From the NCBI GenBank assembly GCA_020284085.1, contig JACEVL010000018.1:1881001-1945000 (forward strand): a DNA stretch of 64,000 bases. The letters run 5' to 3'. The translations under genes and the position numbers were made by a program. This stretch comes from Aporrectodea caliginosa. Lineage: Eukaryota; Annelida; Clitellata; Crassiclitellata; Lumbricidae. The notes below the pieces were generated by a model. That model saw nothing but the letters and a program-made list of their open reading frames with translations, was not told the DNA's origin and ran no database searches. The first letter of the stretch is position 1; every line of letters begins with the position of its first letter. This document shows, piece by piece, positions 12,819 through 24,800 of this stretch.

Positions 12819-15800
12819 GCGGTGATGATGATGATGACAACGGTTGAAGTGATGATGATGATGATGATAGTTGTGGTTCTAATTCGTTCCATTCTTTGCA
12901 GGCCGGTTATTCTTGAAGTGCCGCACTTTGCATCACTACGAGGAGCGGAGCGTGAGATAACAGTGCTTCGCAGTGAGAACGGCCAGACTTGGCGCGAACA
13001 TACAGATCTCGCTACGCTGGATTCGATACAAAATACGTTGTGCGGCAGCTTTGAAGGTGAAGGTGATTAGTTCCGTCGGGCGTGACTGTCGCACTTGGGT
13101 GACCGGACTACGCCAGGCTTCTTCTACTACATTCCTCGCCACTCCTCGCCGCTGTGTTGTTGTTGTTGTCCGATGTTGTCGTAAATTGTTGTCTTGTGTG
13201 CTAAGCTATGTAGCATGTTTGTGCGTCACAGTTGTTGCTTCGTGAATCGCTTTGCCTCGTGTGATCAATGATACGTAGTTCTTCTTATCTGTTATCATGT
13301 GAAATGCGTAGTGCTGACCTGTTATCATGTGAAACATGTAGTGCTTATCTCTTGTCATGTGAAACACCTAGTTCTTATCTGCTATCGTGTGAAACACGTA
13401 GTACTTTTCTTTTTTCATGTGAAACTCGTAGTGCTTATCTATTATAGTATGAAAGATGTAGTGCTTATCTGTTATCGTATGAAACACAGTTCTTAGCATT
13501 TTATGTTTGTATCTCATCCTGTAGTGTTTTTCATGTGATCTTGTGCTTGGTTCTTGTCTGTTTCGTTTACTGTTGCCTTTCTTGTTCTTTGATAAGAACC
13601 TGTGTTCTTGTTTATGGTTCTCATTCGTTGTTATGTCGTTGTTCTTCGTTGTGGTTCTCCTGTGTCTGTTGTGTTGGTTGTTTCTGACCTGGTATTGAGG
13701 TTCTTTGTCCATTGTTCTGTGGTCTTTGCTAGTTTTTGTATATTGTTGACATTGTTCTGTATATGTTCTTTGTTCTCATTTTCCTGTGTCTTGTATGTGT
13801 TCTTTAACTGTTCTTGTTCTTATGTCTGTTAATGGATGTAGTAGTGTGAGCTGTGCTTGATCGTCTGTAGTTCTTTCCCGCTTCACCCTTCTGCTTTGTT
13901 TCCTTCTACTCCCATAGTCTTCTCATGCTTAGCTCGAATTCACCTTTATGACTGTGCTTATTTCTGCCCTTTGTTTTGCAATCACGACATTTGACTTTAG
14001 TTATTTTGCATGGCTGGTATATAATATGTCGTGCATGCACAGCTGTATGATTATTACATATATAGCTGAGGAAGGGGAGACGTGATAGACTGGTGGTCAG
14101 CATGCTGGATAGTTTACTCCCGGCCAGGGTAGAAGGGTATTTTAGGTGTGTTTTCTGCTCCATTTGAACCCCTAATGAAGACGAATTTGAATACAGTGAT
14201 GGAGGACGAACCAGGGAGCAAGGGAGAGGACTGGTCAACCCATCCTCATATGCCAAGGCTTAGGAAATTGAAGTCGCTAACACTTCATGCATGTGGCTAC
14301 CCCTTGGGCTTAGGTTGGGACAGCTTTTCTTACAATTATTGCTATACTTTGGCATGTCAGATATCGTGGTTGCTTACCATCAGACAATTAAGTCCAGTCG
14401 ATATATGCAGTTTGACTTGCTTATGCAGTAGTCCGTAGTGACATGTTGCGACACCCATTTGTGTATATCGTGATTTGTATTGATGTGTCACAGCTTCCTT
14501 AGTTTCTGCTTTACGATTAGTGTCATGTGTAGTTCTTAGGTTTCAGTGCCATATGCTTCCCACCCTCATGCGTTGTGACTCTTATGGAGAACTAATAGCA
14601 GTACGAGATCTGTGGTCCTCTGCTGTGCTAAAATCTGTCTTGATGCGCATAGCTTCCAACGGATTCCGTGTTTATAAAGTTACTGCACAGCTATCCGTTG
14701 GGCGGATATGCTTTGTAGGCTGCTAAGCGCCGTTGTATTGCAGGCTGTCTGTTCTGTTAGTAGTTAAGATTTAAATTGCATAACATGTAAATGTACAGCG
14801 CAGTGCGTTTGTCAGGCGCTATTAAAGAAAAGATATTATATTATTATTATTATTACTATAGTTACTATACTTACTATTACAAATTTCGAGAGGTACTTAA
14901 AATGTGCTATATTAGTGTCGTATACATGCGTACAGTCAGTTTAATTCATTTCTTTGAATAAATGCACATTCTACAATAGCGGAGATAGCTGCTTTAATGT
15001 TTACATGATTGTTTACATAAGCAATATTGCTAGATTGTATATACTACAAAAACTGAGATATGTGCAATTGTGCATGAATTTTTACACAGATTTTTACATA
15101 AGTAATATTGCTAGATCACTGCAAGTCAGGATGTTTAGTTTTAGCACTTCCATGCTTAACATTAAGTTCTGGCAGGTGAGAGAAAATCAGATGAGTTATT
15201 CAAGTCTCCTATCACTGTACATAATTAATAGTATGCACAATGCTTAGAAAGTGAGGGTGCGGGTATCTTAGTAGCATATGCATCACTAATTATTGTATGT
15301 GTAGAAAAAACTTGCATGTTAGTAAATTAGTAGAAGGAAAGGATTTTTTGCATTTTATTTTAAATATCTGCAAGAGTAGTTGTATTTGTTTAAGTTTCCT
15401 GGAAGCCGATTACAAATTTGGGAACCTTGGTTACTGACTGAAAAAGTTCATATAATTATTAGACTGCTTTGGTCTACATAAAATTTGACTCTTTCCATAT
15501 GTTGCAAGTGTAAATGTTTTGATAAAAATTCATCAGAAGACTCATCAATTTATACTGATGCATAAAATGGATGCCTAATAAAATATTATAAGTAGATATC
15601 ACACATCTTTACAACTTAGTGTGCTGCATGGAAACGACATGAATGAGAGTTATAGGTTATTCAATGTATACATAATTAATGTATTCACATATGCAGATAT
15701 ATCTGCATACAACACAACTCATTAAAACGTGCATCCTGATGCAGCTAGATGTTCAAAGAAGTGGAACAATTTTAGAGTTCTGCTCTGTTGATGGAGATTT

Positions 15801-18800
15801 CCAGTCTGCCTGATCTCGTACTGCTGTGACCTCATGTTATTCTCTGATATGTATAGGTCTCGGCTTCTGTGTTATGTGATTCCCTGCTTCTGTGTTATGT
15901 GATTCCCTGCTTCTGTGTTATGTGATTCCCTGCTTCTGTGTTATGTGATTTCCTGCTTTATGTGATGTACGAGCATTTAGAAAACCTTTTAGCATTGCAT
16001 AAAATAGTTTCCGAACACAACGAGTGCTTCTTTGACCACTTCCCAAGTTACCTTCCCAACGTCAGTGGATCTATTCAAGCTGCTTAGCGAATCTTCCAAG
16101 TGCTTTTTTCAATTCAATGTTTAAAAAACTGAAACTGCTTTCCAAAATTAAAAATTGCTTACATTTGTTCAGTGGATTTTAATTCACTTATGCTTTATAT
16201 CTGCATTTAATATAATTTTTTCAGTTTTTGCTTTCTTAAATTTTCTCCTTTGGGCTTCGTTCCTATCCTGCAAATTTAACTGGACTGGACAGATGCTATG
16301 CAAATCAGTTGGAGCAATTAAACATTTAAATTTTAAATATTTGTTCGTTATATGTTCGTTAAAATAAATTTTTTACGATTTTCTTAACAAAATCTTTTGA
16401 TATTAAATGCATACAGCAGCAATTGAACGAGAAAGCAGCGAGCGGCCTTGGGAATGTCCAAAGGAAACTGAAACCGAACTCGGTGAAGGAAATCCCCGGA
16501 CAAGGAAACGCCGACGGAAGTAGTCGTTAGTTGTTTCGTGTTGGTGGATGGCTTTGTGTTCGTGGTGGTCTGGCTTCACCGTAGTTTCGACAATTTCCAG
16601 TGTCTATGGTAGCACACGAGGCATATCCATCTGGAAGTTTTCCCTCATCTTCAATTTTTTCTCGATTTAGATCTGGAGAGTGCCGAAGAGCTGTACCACC
16701 GGCGCATCACGCGTATCATAACTTCGGACTTTCCCAAGTACTTTGCGATCGTGACGCGCATTCGACAGGAGACGTCCGTGGTTAGCCAGAAGGGAGGAAT
16801 CATCAGTTCAACTGTCGTACCTCAAGTTCAGACCGTCTTCCCTCCCGGAGCCGTCACCAAGTCCATCAAACTAGGCTTACAGGTAGTCTCCCCATGTTTA
16901 ATGACGCTTGTCTTGTTGCACTTAGGGCCGTTGATGTTCAGTGTACCTTAGCTGTTGATATGAAGCTCAGCATGCATTACTTACCACCACCCAAAATATA
17001 CCTTATGACCTTGATGACATGGTTGCTCCTTACCTCTTGCAGACGGTTTAATGTTGTATTCTTCATAATTAGCATGCATGTACATGAGAGTGTGGTTATG
17101 CAACTGGTGCAATAAAGAATATACTTACTTACTGACTTATGTAGTGATTTGATGAGGAATGATTCCAATAGTTTAACAACTTCTTGTGGATGTTGACATT
17201 TAAACTTTTTTTACAATTCTCATTGTTGCTGTATATTAAAAAAACAGCATACCATTGTTTATAGTGATTAAATAAATGCAGTTAATTGACGGCCAGCATT
17301 GGGTGACAGCATTTTAAAGGGTTCTCATGAGAGCATTGCATTATTTAGTATTTAACAGCATCTTATCCTGGGTCCATAATGTGAAATTGACGTCGGTCAA
17401 ATGTCGAATTGTGAGTAATCTTGGATTTTATCATCTTTGACGTGTATGGCACTTTAAATCCATCGAGGCACAAAGAAGATCTGGTATCTCAATATTTTTC
17501 TTTATTTCCTTTATCCTAGGCTCACCCCATTACCGATGAACTCGTCGAGAAGGTCTGTGGTAATAAGGTCTCAGTGAGCCCCATCGTCACGATCGAGCCG
17601 CGACGACGCAAGTTCCACCAGCCGATCACCGTGACGATTCCTCTGCCTCCGAATTTGCAGTCGGTGAAACAGGTGGAGAAGATTCCAACCATGCGATTGC
17701 TCTGCAGCATGAATGGTTGGTAACATGTACACTAGCATGCACTCTATGCTGCAGCACTAATTATAAAACAGATTCTGTTACGAAAACTTGTTTTGTTGGA
17801 TGGCTATGGTAAATGTTTGTGCCACGGCTGAAAATAAACACTTTATTTTTTTTATTTTTTTATTTATTGAAACTTTTGTGAACCAATATACAAACATAGA
17901 CACAGCAAACCAATATATGCAAACAATAAATATACAAACATAGACTCTGCAAAGAAAATTTTACGAATTTCAAAGCAAGACTTTTGATATTAAATGCACA
18001 TGAAGTATCAAAAACGTTTGAAAACTTATGCTGCACAAGTATAGTAGTTGCCCTGATTTAGCTGTTTTGAGATTATGATTTGGATTTGGATTTGTAGCGG
18101 CCATGGATCCAACTGAGTGGGAAGACATAACAGGAAGCACTCCGATGACGCTGACCAACAACTGCGTCTCGTTCACGACAACCGTCTCGGCCAGGTTAGT
18201 CTTCCACTTCATCTTAGGTGTTCATTGTTACCATCAGCGACATCTGTGTTATCATCCATCATCTTACTGGAATAAGTTGCCGAGAAACCTATGACATGAA
18301 CTCCATGGTTTTCTTTGCTTCTGTTCCATTTTTGCCGATCGTGTTTCTGCATTGTGAAATCGGGGACCTCACCTCGGCTGAGCTTCTTTTGAAGTGATGC
18401 TATATAAATTTGTGAATAGTTCATACCCTCTTGTGGTTATTATTATTATTATACATTTATTTAGTGCCACTATTTCATGACCAAATATCATTCAGTGGCA
18501 CTGAGTAATTGAGCAAGTCCTTCACTCACAATTTCCCGAGATGGTTACTGAGGCTTGAACCCATACTTTGCATGCACGACGAGCACTCTAGCCAGTTGGC
18601 TGCCATATCCCAGTTAATGAGACTACCTTTTATCTAGTATATGTGCCAATTTACTAATTATACTAATAATCTTTGTTTATAATTTCAAACTTACACATCA
18701 CAGTTTGTTTACAATTCATAGTTTGAACGGATGATCACAAATTATTACAGGAGTCGAATTTAACTGTATGGCAGCCATGCAAGGCACCCATCTGTCCTAC

Positions 18801-21800
18801 TGCTCTGTTTACCAACGCCAGTTCTGGCGAATGAAAGGCTGAGTCAACCTTTACTAATGAAAGCTGAATGTTTTTGTGTCTTAGGTTTTGGTTGATAAAC
18901 TCTGACAAGCCAAAGGAGTCGGTTATGAATGGAACTAATCTGTATGCAGAAGCGATCGTCGTTCCGTTCATGGCGAACTTTGTTGTCTTTGCGAAGCGAC
19001 TCGGTCTGCTCGACGCTCAGCTGCGCCTGTTCTGCATGACCGATGACAAGATGGACAAGACTCTGGAAAGTCAAGAGAAGTTCGCGGAAGTCTCAAGAAG
19101 TCGTGATGTTGAGGTAGTCAATCTGGTCTAATCTTGAGACTTCTCTGGCACCATTATCATAATGCAAAAGGCACCAACAGATGGTATACCAGTTTTAGTT
19201 TGTGTCTGGACTTCTATAAAGCACATTTGTGACCCATCTGATCAAAACAGGCAAACATTCAGCTTTCATTAGTAAAGATCAACTCAACATTTCATTCGCT
19301 AGATGACGTGGGTAAAATGTCGCAAAATGCGCTAACGAGATAATGGCCAAAATGTGATACAAACTCAATTTTTTTAATTTTTAGCTTTTAACTTTAAGCG
19401 ATTCTATTCTGACTTCCATTTCCATCCCTTCTCACCTTCCAAGGTATCGGCGTAATTAATCAGGTACTGCAATTAAAATGTCAACAAATGAGCAATAAAT
19501 AACTCGATGTTTTTGTCGTGGTAGGTTTTGGATGGGAAGCCACAGTGGGTCGAATGTACGGGCAACCTCCTTCGAGTCCTCAAAGGGGATGAATCCGACA
19601 AACAGCCCAAGATCAGCTTCCGAGCGTTCCGGGAGAACCGCCAGTCCCTCAACGTCCGCGTCCGTCACTTCGAGGAAGAGCCGACCGGTTCCCTGCTGTT
19701 CATGCGTGAACAGCGATCAACTAAGGAACAGACGCCGATCTGTAATCTGACCGTGACGCTGCCTTCCTCCGATGGCACCGTATCGACCGGTTCGACGGTC
19801 GATACGGACGAACTGCAGCAGAAGCTGCAGATGTTGAAGCAGCTTGAACGTAAGCGGAGACTGTCGACCTTGACCTAATTGACATAGTTACCTTGACCTA
19901 ATTGATCCATCCAATCCTCTACCATAATTTAATCCAATCCTCTACCTTAATCCATCCAATCCTCTACCCTAATCCATCCAATCCTCTACCTTAATCCATC
20001 CAATCCTCTACCCTAATCCATCCAATCCTCTACCTTAATCCATCCAATCCTCTACCCTAATCCATCCAATCCTCTACCTTAATCCATCCAATCCTCTACC
20101 CTAATCCATCCAATCCTCTACCCTAATCCAATCTTATACTCTAATCCAATCCAATCTTATACTCTAATCCAATCCAATCTTATACTCTAATCCAATCCAA
20201 TCTTATACTCTAATCCAATCCAGTCCTCTAATGGCCTTGAGCTAGTTCATGTGATTAACTTGAAGTCAATGTCACATCATACTTATGGCTGACACTTGCA
20301 AAGTGATCAGACAAATTCAAGAAATTAAAATGCAGTTTAGCAGAACATTATTTATCCTTTATAATAAAAAATTCACTGTCCTCTCAAAAAAGAGTAGAAA
20401 ACGAGAATGAAAAAAAGAAAATGAGATGGCGAGAACGAGTAAAAGAAGAAGAAGAGAAAAAGAAACTGCAGTTAGTATTAATTCATGGCTTCTGATATCT
20501 GTTTAGTGCCGGAGGAGGAGCTTATTTCGAAGGCGGAGCTTCGTTTGACGGACATTGCCGAGTATTTGGCTTACGATTGGATTCCTTTGGCCAAACAGCT
20601 GAAATTGACTCCAGAGGACATCGCGAAAATTGAAAAGGAATATACCTACGTAGTTGAACAGGTGTGTTCTGAATTCTTTCTAGTGTAGCTGCAAATTTCT
20701 GTAGAGACATGTTACTGTGTAGGGACCTTGACCAAGTCCTTCACTCATAGTTGCCTAGTGCTCTTGATGGTCTGTCTTATGATCATACGTGTGTGCACTT
20801 CTAAGATTTGGAAAGAGGGCAGTATCAAGTACAGTTGTATTGTATTGTATTGTAATTGGGTTTGTTATTTTAACCTTTATTGTGGAGTTTCAATAGAATT
20901 ATGTAAACAGTTGTGTCATGTTTACCTTTATGCTTATAATGATAAATAGAGGATCCTGAGAAACTTCTATTGAGACAGATTTGTTGGCAAATTCTCCGTT
21001 CTCACCAGTCCCACCTCTTCAAGAATTCCTACTCGAAACAATCCAATCTTCTGCCTTCCAAGCTTTGTCATCCTCAGACTCTCTGGACTTTATGGCATCT
21101 GGACTCGGATCATCCTTTGGCATCTTTTGAACAATCCCTCTGACATAACACAGTGCTTTTGAATAAGCTGGTGCCCTGAGCTTAGCTATTAGAGTAGCAT
21201 TTTAGAAATGTGGAGATTACGATTATGAGGCATGTAAACTCATGTATCACTTTTACCTTAATTGGCTTTAGAGGAGTTTCTAACAAGGTATGTAAACATA
21301 TGTGTTACCGTTACCCTTGTGTTACCATTTATCTTTCAAGGCTTGTCTACAGCAGTTCTTTTAATTTCTTTGCAGGCGTTGGTGATGCTGCACACTTGGA
21401 TCGAGAGAGAGAAAGATTCGGCATCTGGCAATGCCCTTGAGCGTGCCCTGCGAGCAATCGGGCGCTTGGACATCATCGCCAAGTGCATCTACGCGGTTGA
21501 AGAAGTGACTGACATCAAGGAGAAACAAGCGGCCAAAATCTACCTTGACTCAGGTAGGACCTGTGAAGTATTGGCACGGTTGGTGATTGCTTAGAGCAGG
21601 CATGGGCAACTTCTTTTCACAAAGGGCCACCCGAAGATATTAAGAGCAGCTCAGGAGCCGTGTGCCAATTACGGCTAATTCTTGCAGATTCATTTGCCCC
21701 CCCCAAAATGAGGCAGTATTAATTTTATTCAAAAGTTCTAAATATTGCAGAATAACTGTTAAAGTTAATGAAGATAATTTTTATGATGGAAAGCTAATTA

Positions 21801-24800
21801 TCCTAATACCTACTAACAGTCCTACACTGCAAGCGCGTGGAAGGACTAAGGTCTAAGGTAAGTCCTACACTGCAATAGAAAAGCAAACTATGTTTTAAGT
21901 TTATTCAGTTTTAAAAATACATAAAATGGATAAAAGTGCCAGTTACAATGCTAATATAAAAGACATGTCTAGGGCGGGTTCAAAGGTCCCCAGGGGCTGG
22001 ACCCGGCCTGTGGGCCACATGCTGCCAATCTCTGGCTTAGAGCGGTTGCCTTGTAATGCACAGAATAAGGTTCAAGCCTCCTCTGAGATGGTTACCATAT
22101 AAGGACCTTGAGCAAGTCTTTCAAGGGCAATTATTGCTCAGTGCCATCTATTAATGCTGGGCCAATAGGTAAGTGGTGCTTAATAATAAGAGTGGGCGAA
22201 GGGCATAGGTAGTTGATTTCCTTGGTGGGAGTAACTTAAGATGTTTTCAGAGTTGAAATCTATTCTGTCTGTCTTCAGGCGAACCGGATGGGGTAAATGG
22301 TGATCTCGATCATGACGATCATGATCAACAGAATGGCTATCAGGAAGAACCGATCGGTGAGGCTTAGTCTGTGTTTCGATACAAAGAAGTCCTTAAATAC
22401 CTGCTTAATCTGTCTCTCTTTGTGCCTGGGGAGCGGAGATTTTTCGGTCTATGGTGTATCATGTAGTGAGTGTGTTTAATCAGTGGAGAGCCTTCCAAAA
22501 ACAACAAAACTCCTTATGTTGCAGTGGAACTTCCTATAATGCACTTACAATGAGACTTCCATATAATGCTGTTACATTGAGAACTCCCCATAATGACGTT
22601 ACAGTAAGACATCTGTATAATGCATTTACAGTGCCATCTATTAATGCTATAATGCTCATACTCGGTACTATGAAACTTGTGTATAATGCAGTTGCCAGAA
22701 TTTTTACACCAAATTATATCAGAATTATAATGATACATGTTTTGAGGAGGTTTTTTTTGCATTTTAACTCTGGCCCCATCTACTGGATATAGTTTACATG
22801 CACATTTGTGGTATCTTAGCTCTTGATGAATGTGTTCTGTGTTACCCTGGAACCTCTTTAGAGCCATACTACCGGGTATGTGCTTCATTTAAGAGGTGTC
22901 TCTTGAAGAAAGGCTATATAAATATGTAATTACAATAATTACATTATGCCAACGACATTAGGACTTGTTGGTTATGTCATTTGATCATTAATGGCACATT
23001 TATTTAATTTAAATAAATAAATAAATTATGCACTGAAAATTCATTATAATGCCATCTTTTGTGAGCCATATTGAGAGCTGCCTTTTAGCAAGTTCTGTGC
23101 TATAATGAATTTATTTTCCAGTTTAGCTGATTTTGTGATCAGTGTCCCCATGCATATCATATCAGAATTCGTTTGATAATGAAGAATGTTGTAAATATAT
23201 CACTATGTTTATACTAATTCAGAGCATTTATGTAGCACCTCTGTAAAATATACCCAGAGGCGCTGCCATGCCAGCCCCAGTGAAAGACTTGTTGGTGAAA
23301 GGTGCATCAAGAGGGAGCAGATAGAGTGGCAGCTTATTCCATATGCCTGCTCAATGTGTGTTGTATGATAGTTGTCTGTCTAACAACAGATATTGTGCTC
23401 CATGGTTGTTGTCTAGTTATTCTCACCATTCGGTGATATAATATATGTCCGTGTTTCCATGAGTGATGGACATATGAGGTCCTAGAGGTGCTCGATAAAC
23501 GTTCCAATGCGTGTGACTTAAGTCGGATACCTGTTGTTTAGTTTCTGTGTGCCGCAAGATTCTTGTGGTTACTGTTTTACTTGTTGTCTGTTTAGTAATT
23601 AATTAATTACTGTGCTAATTGGTGGACTTACTGCTCTGGTTGCTGTTTCTTGAGTTACGTTACGTTCGTGGTTATGGTTTACGTGTAAGTTGTTTAGTAA
23701 TCGGTTAGTAATTGGTGAACTTACTGAGTTGCCGTTTCTTGAGTTTTCTAGTTTTTTTGTGGTTTAAAGTTTGTGTGATTATTGTTCAGTCCTGTTCCTG
23801 ACCTTGTGTGTGTGCTCCTCACAAGCCAAAGATGTTTCAGCAGACACTGTTAAAACTAAAGTTTGAAAAACCTGACACTAATAATGTCATAATCCACATA
23901 AACGCTTAATTGTCTAGTAAATAGACTCAATGGACTGTGGCCTTTGCTCTAAAAATATTGTCTGGAAATCATGGACACTAACGTAGTTGGATATAACTGT
24001 CTGGTAACAGGGCACAATTATAACTCTTAAAGCTGCAGTCTAGTTGTAATCTAATCTTATCTTGAAACTTCTCTGGCGCCTTTATCTTATTGCGCAACCG
24101 ATCAGGCCACCTGGTTCTTGTACCGTACTACGGATGCCATGAAACATAAACTGGTAAACATGGTTTCTCAAACAGAAACATTCGTTGTTCCTAAGAACCG
24201 GAAAGTTATAAGAGTGGGAGATAAAGAGGTTCCAGAGGATGTCCTCTCCTACGTCAGACAGCAGGCTCTGTCGGCGCTTGCGAGCTGCCGCGCTCAGGAT
24301 CCGACAAGGAGCGACCCGCCGCAGCCTGCCACGGGTATTTTAGACGAAGGCTCAGTCCCAGGTATACTTCAGCATTGTCACCGAAAACTGTGCATGACAC
24401 GTTTTGCTGCAGAAGAGAGTTAGCATGGTTTCTGTCGACGACATATCTACCAGAAATTGTTTTTGTTTCAAGTTTTCTTTTGTTGTTTTTTTGGTAGAAG
24501 TTGCATGGTGTCAATATAGTGTGGACTTGTTACACGCCATCCTGCTTAGCGCAAAGTGGTGGTGTGTTTCCCTCAAAGCTTTTAGCTTAACCCTTCATAT
24601 CAGTGTGTGTCGTACAAGAACTGCATTTTCCAAAGTCTCGTATTCAGGATTTGCAAAATCTTGCACTTTTCGACAAATCTGAAAGTTATAAATCTTGGAC
24701 AGTTTGATCATTTGCAAATTTTCTAAGCCTTATGCTCTTCAATATTGTTGCCTCCATCATTTCTTTTCACAATTTTAAAACAAAATTGTGTGGTGCTAAA

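Larger units (their letters stand above)
10373..14170 (+). repeat. tandem duplicated block, copy B (with three ankyrin exons)
   Basis: Collinear with 5076-10022 but lacking the 902-bp hAT insertion and the family C fragment, and with a shorter GAT tract. Exons differ by about 2% and introns by more, including indels. Confidence 0.95.

Noticed and set aside
24106..24175. Upstream extension of the 24176 exon
   Set aside because: The frame is open and an AG precedes 24106, but entering there gives phase 0, which cannot join the phase 1 exons before it.
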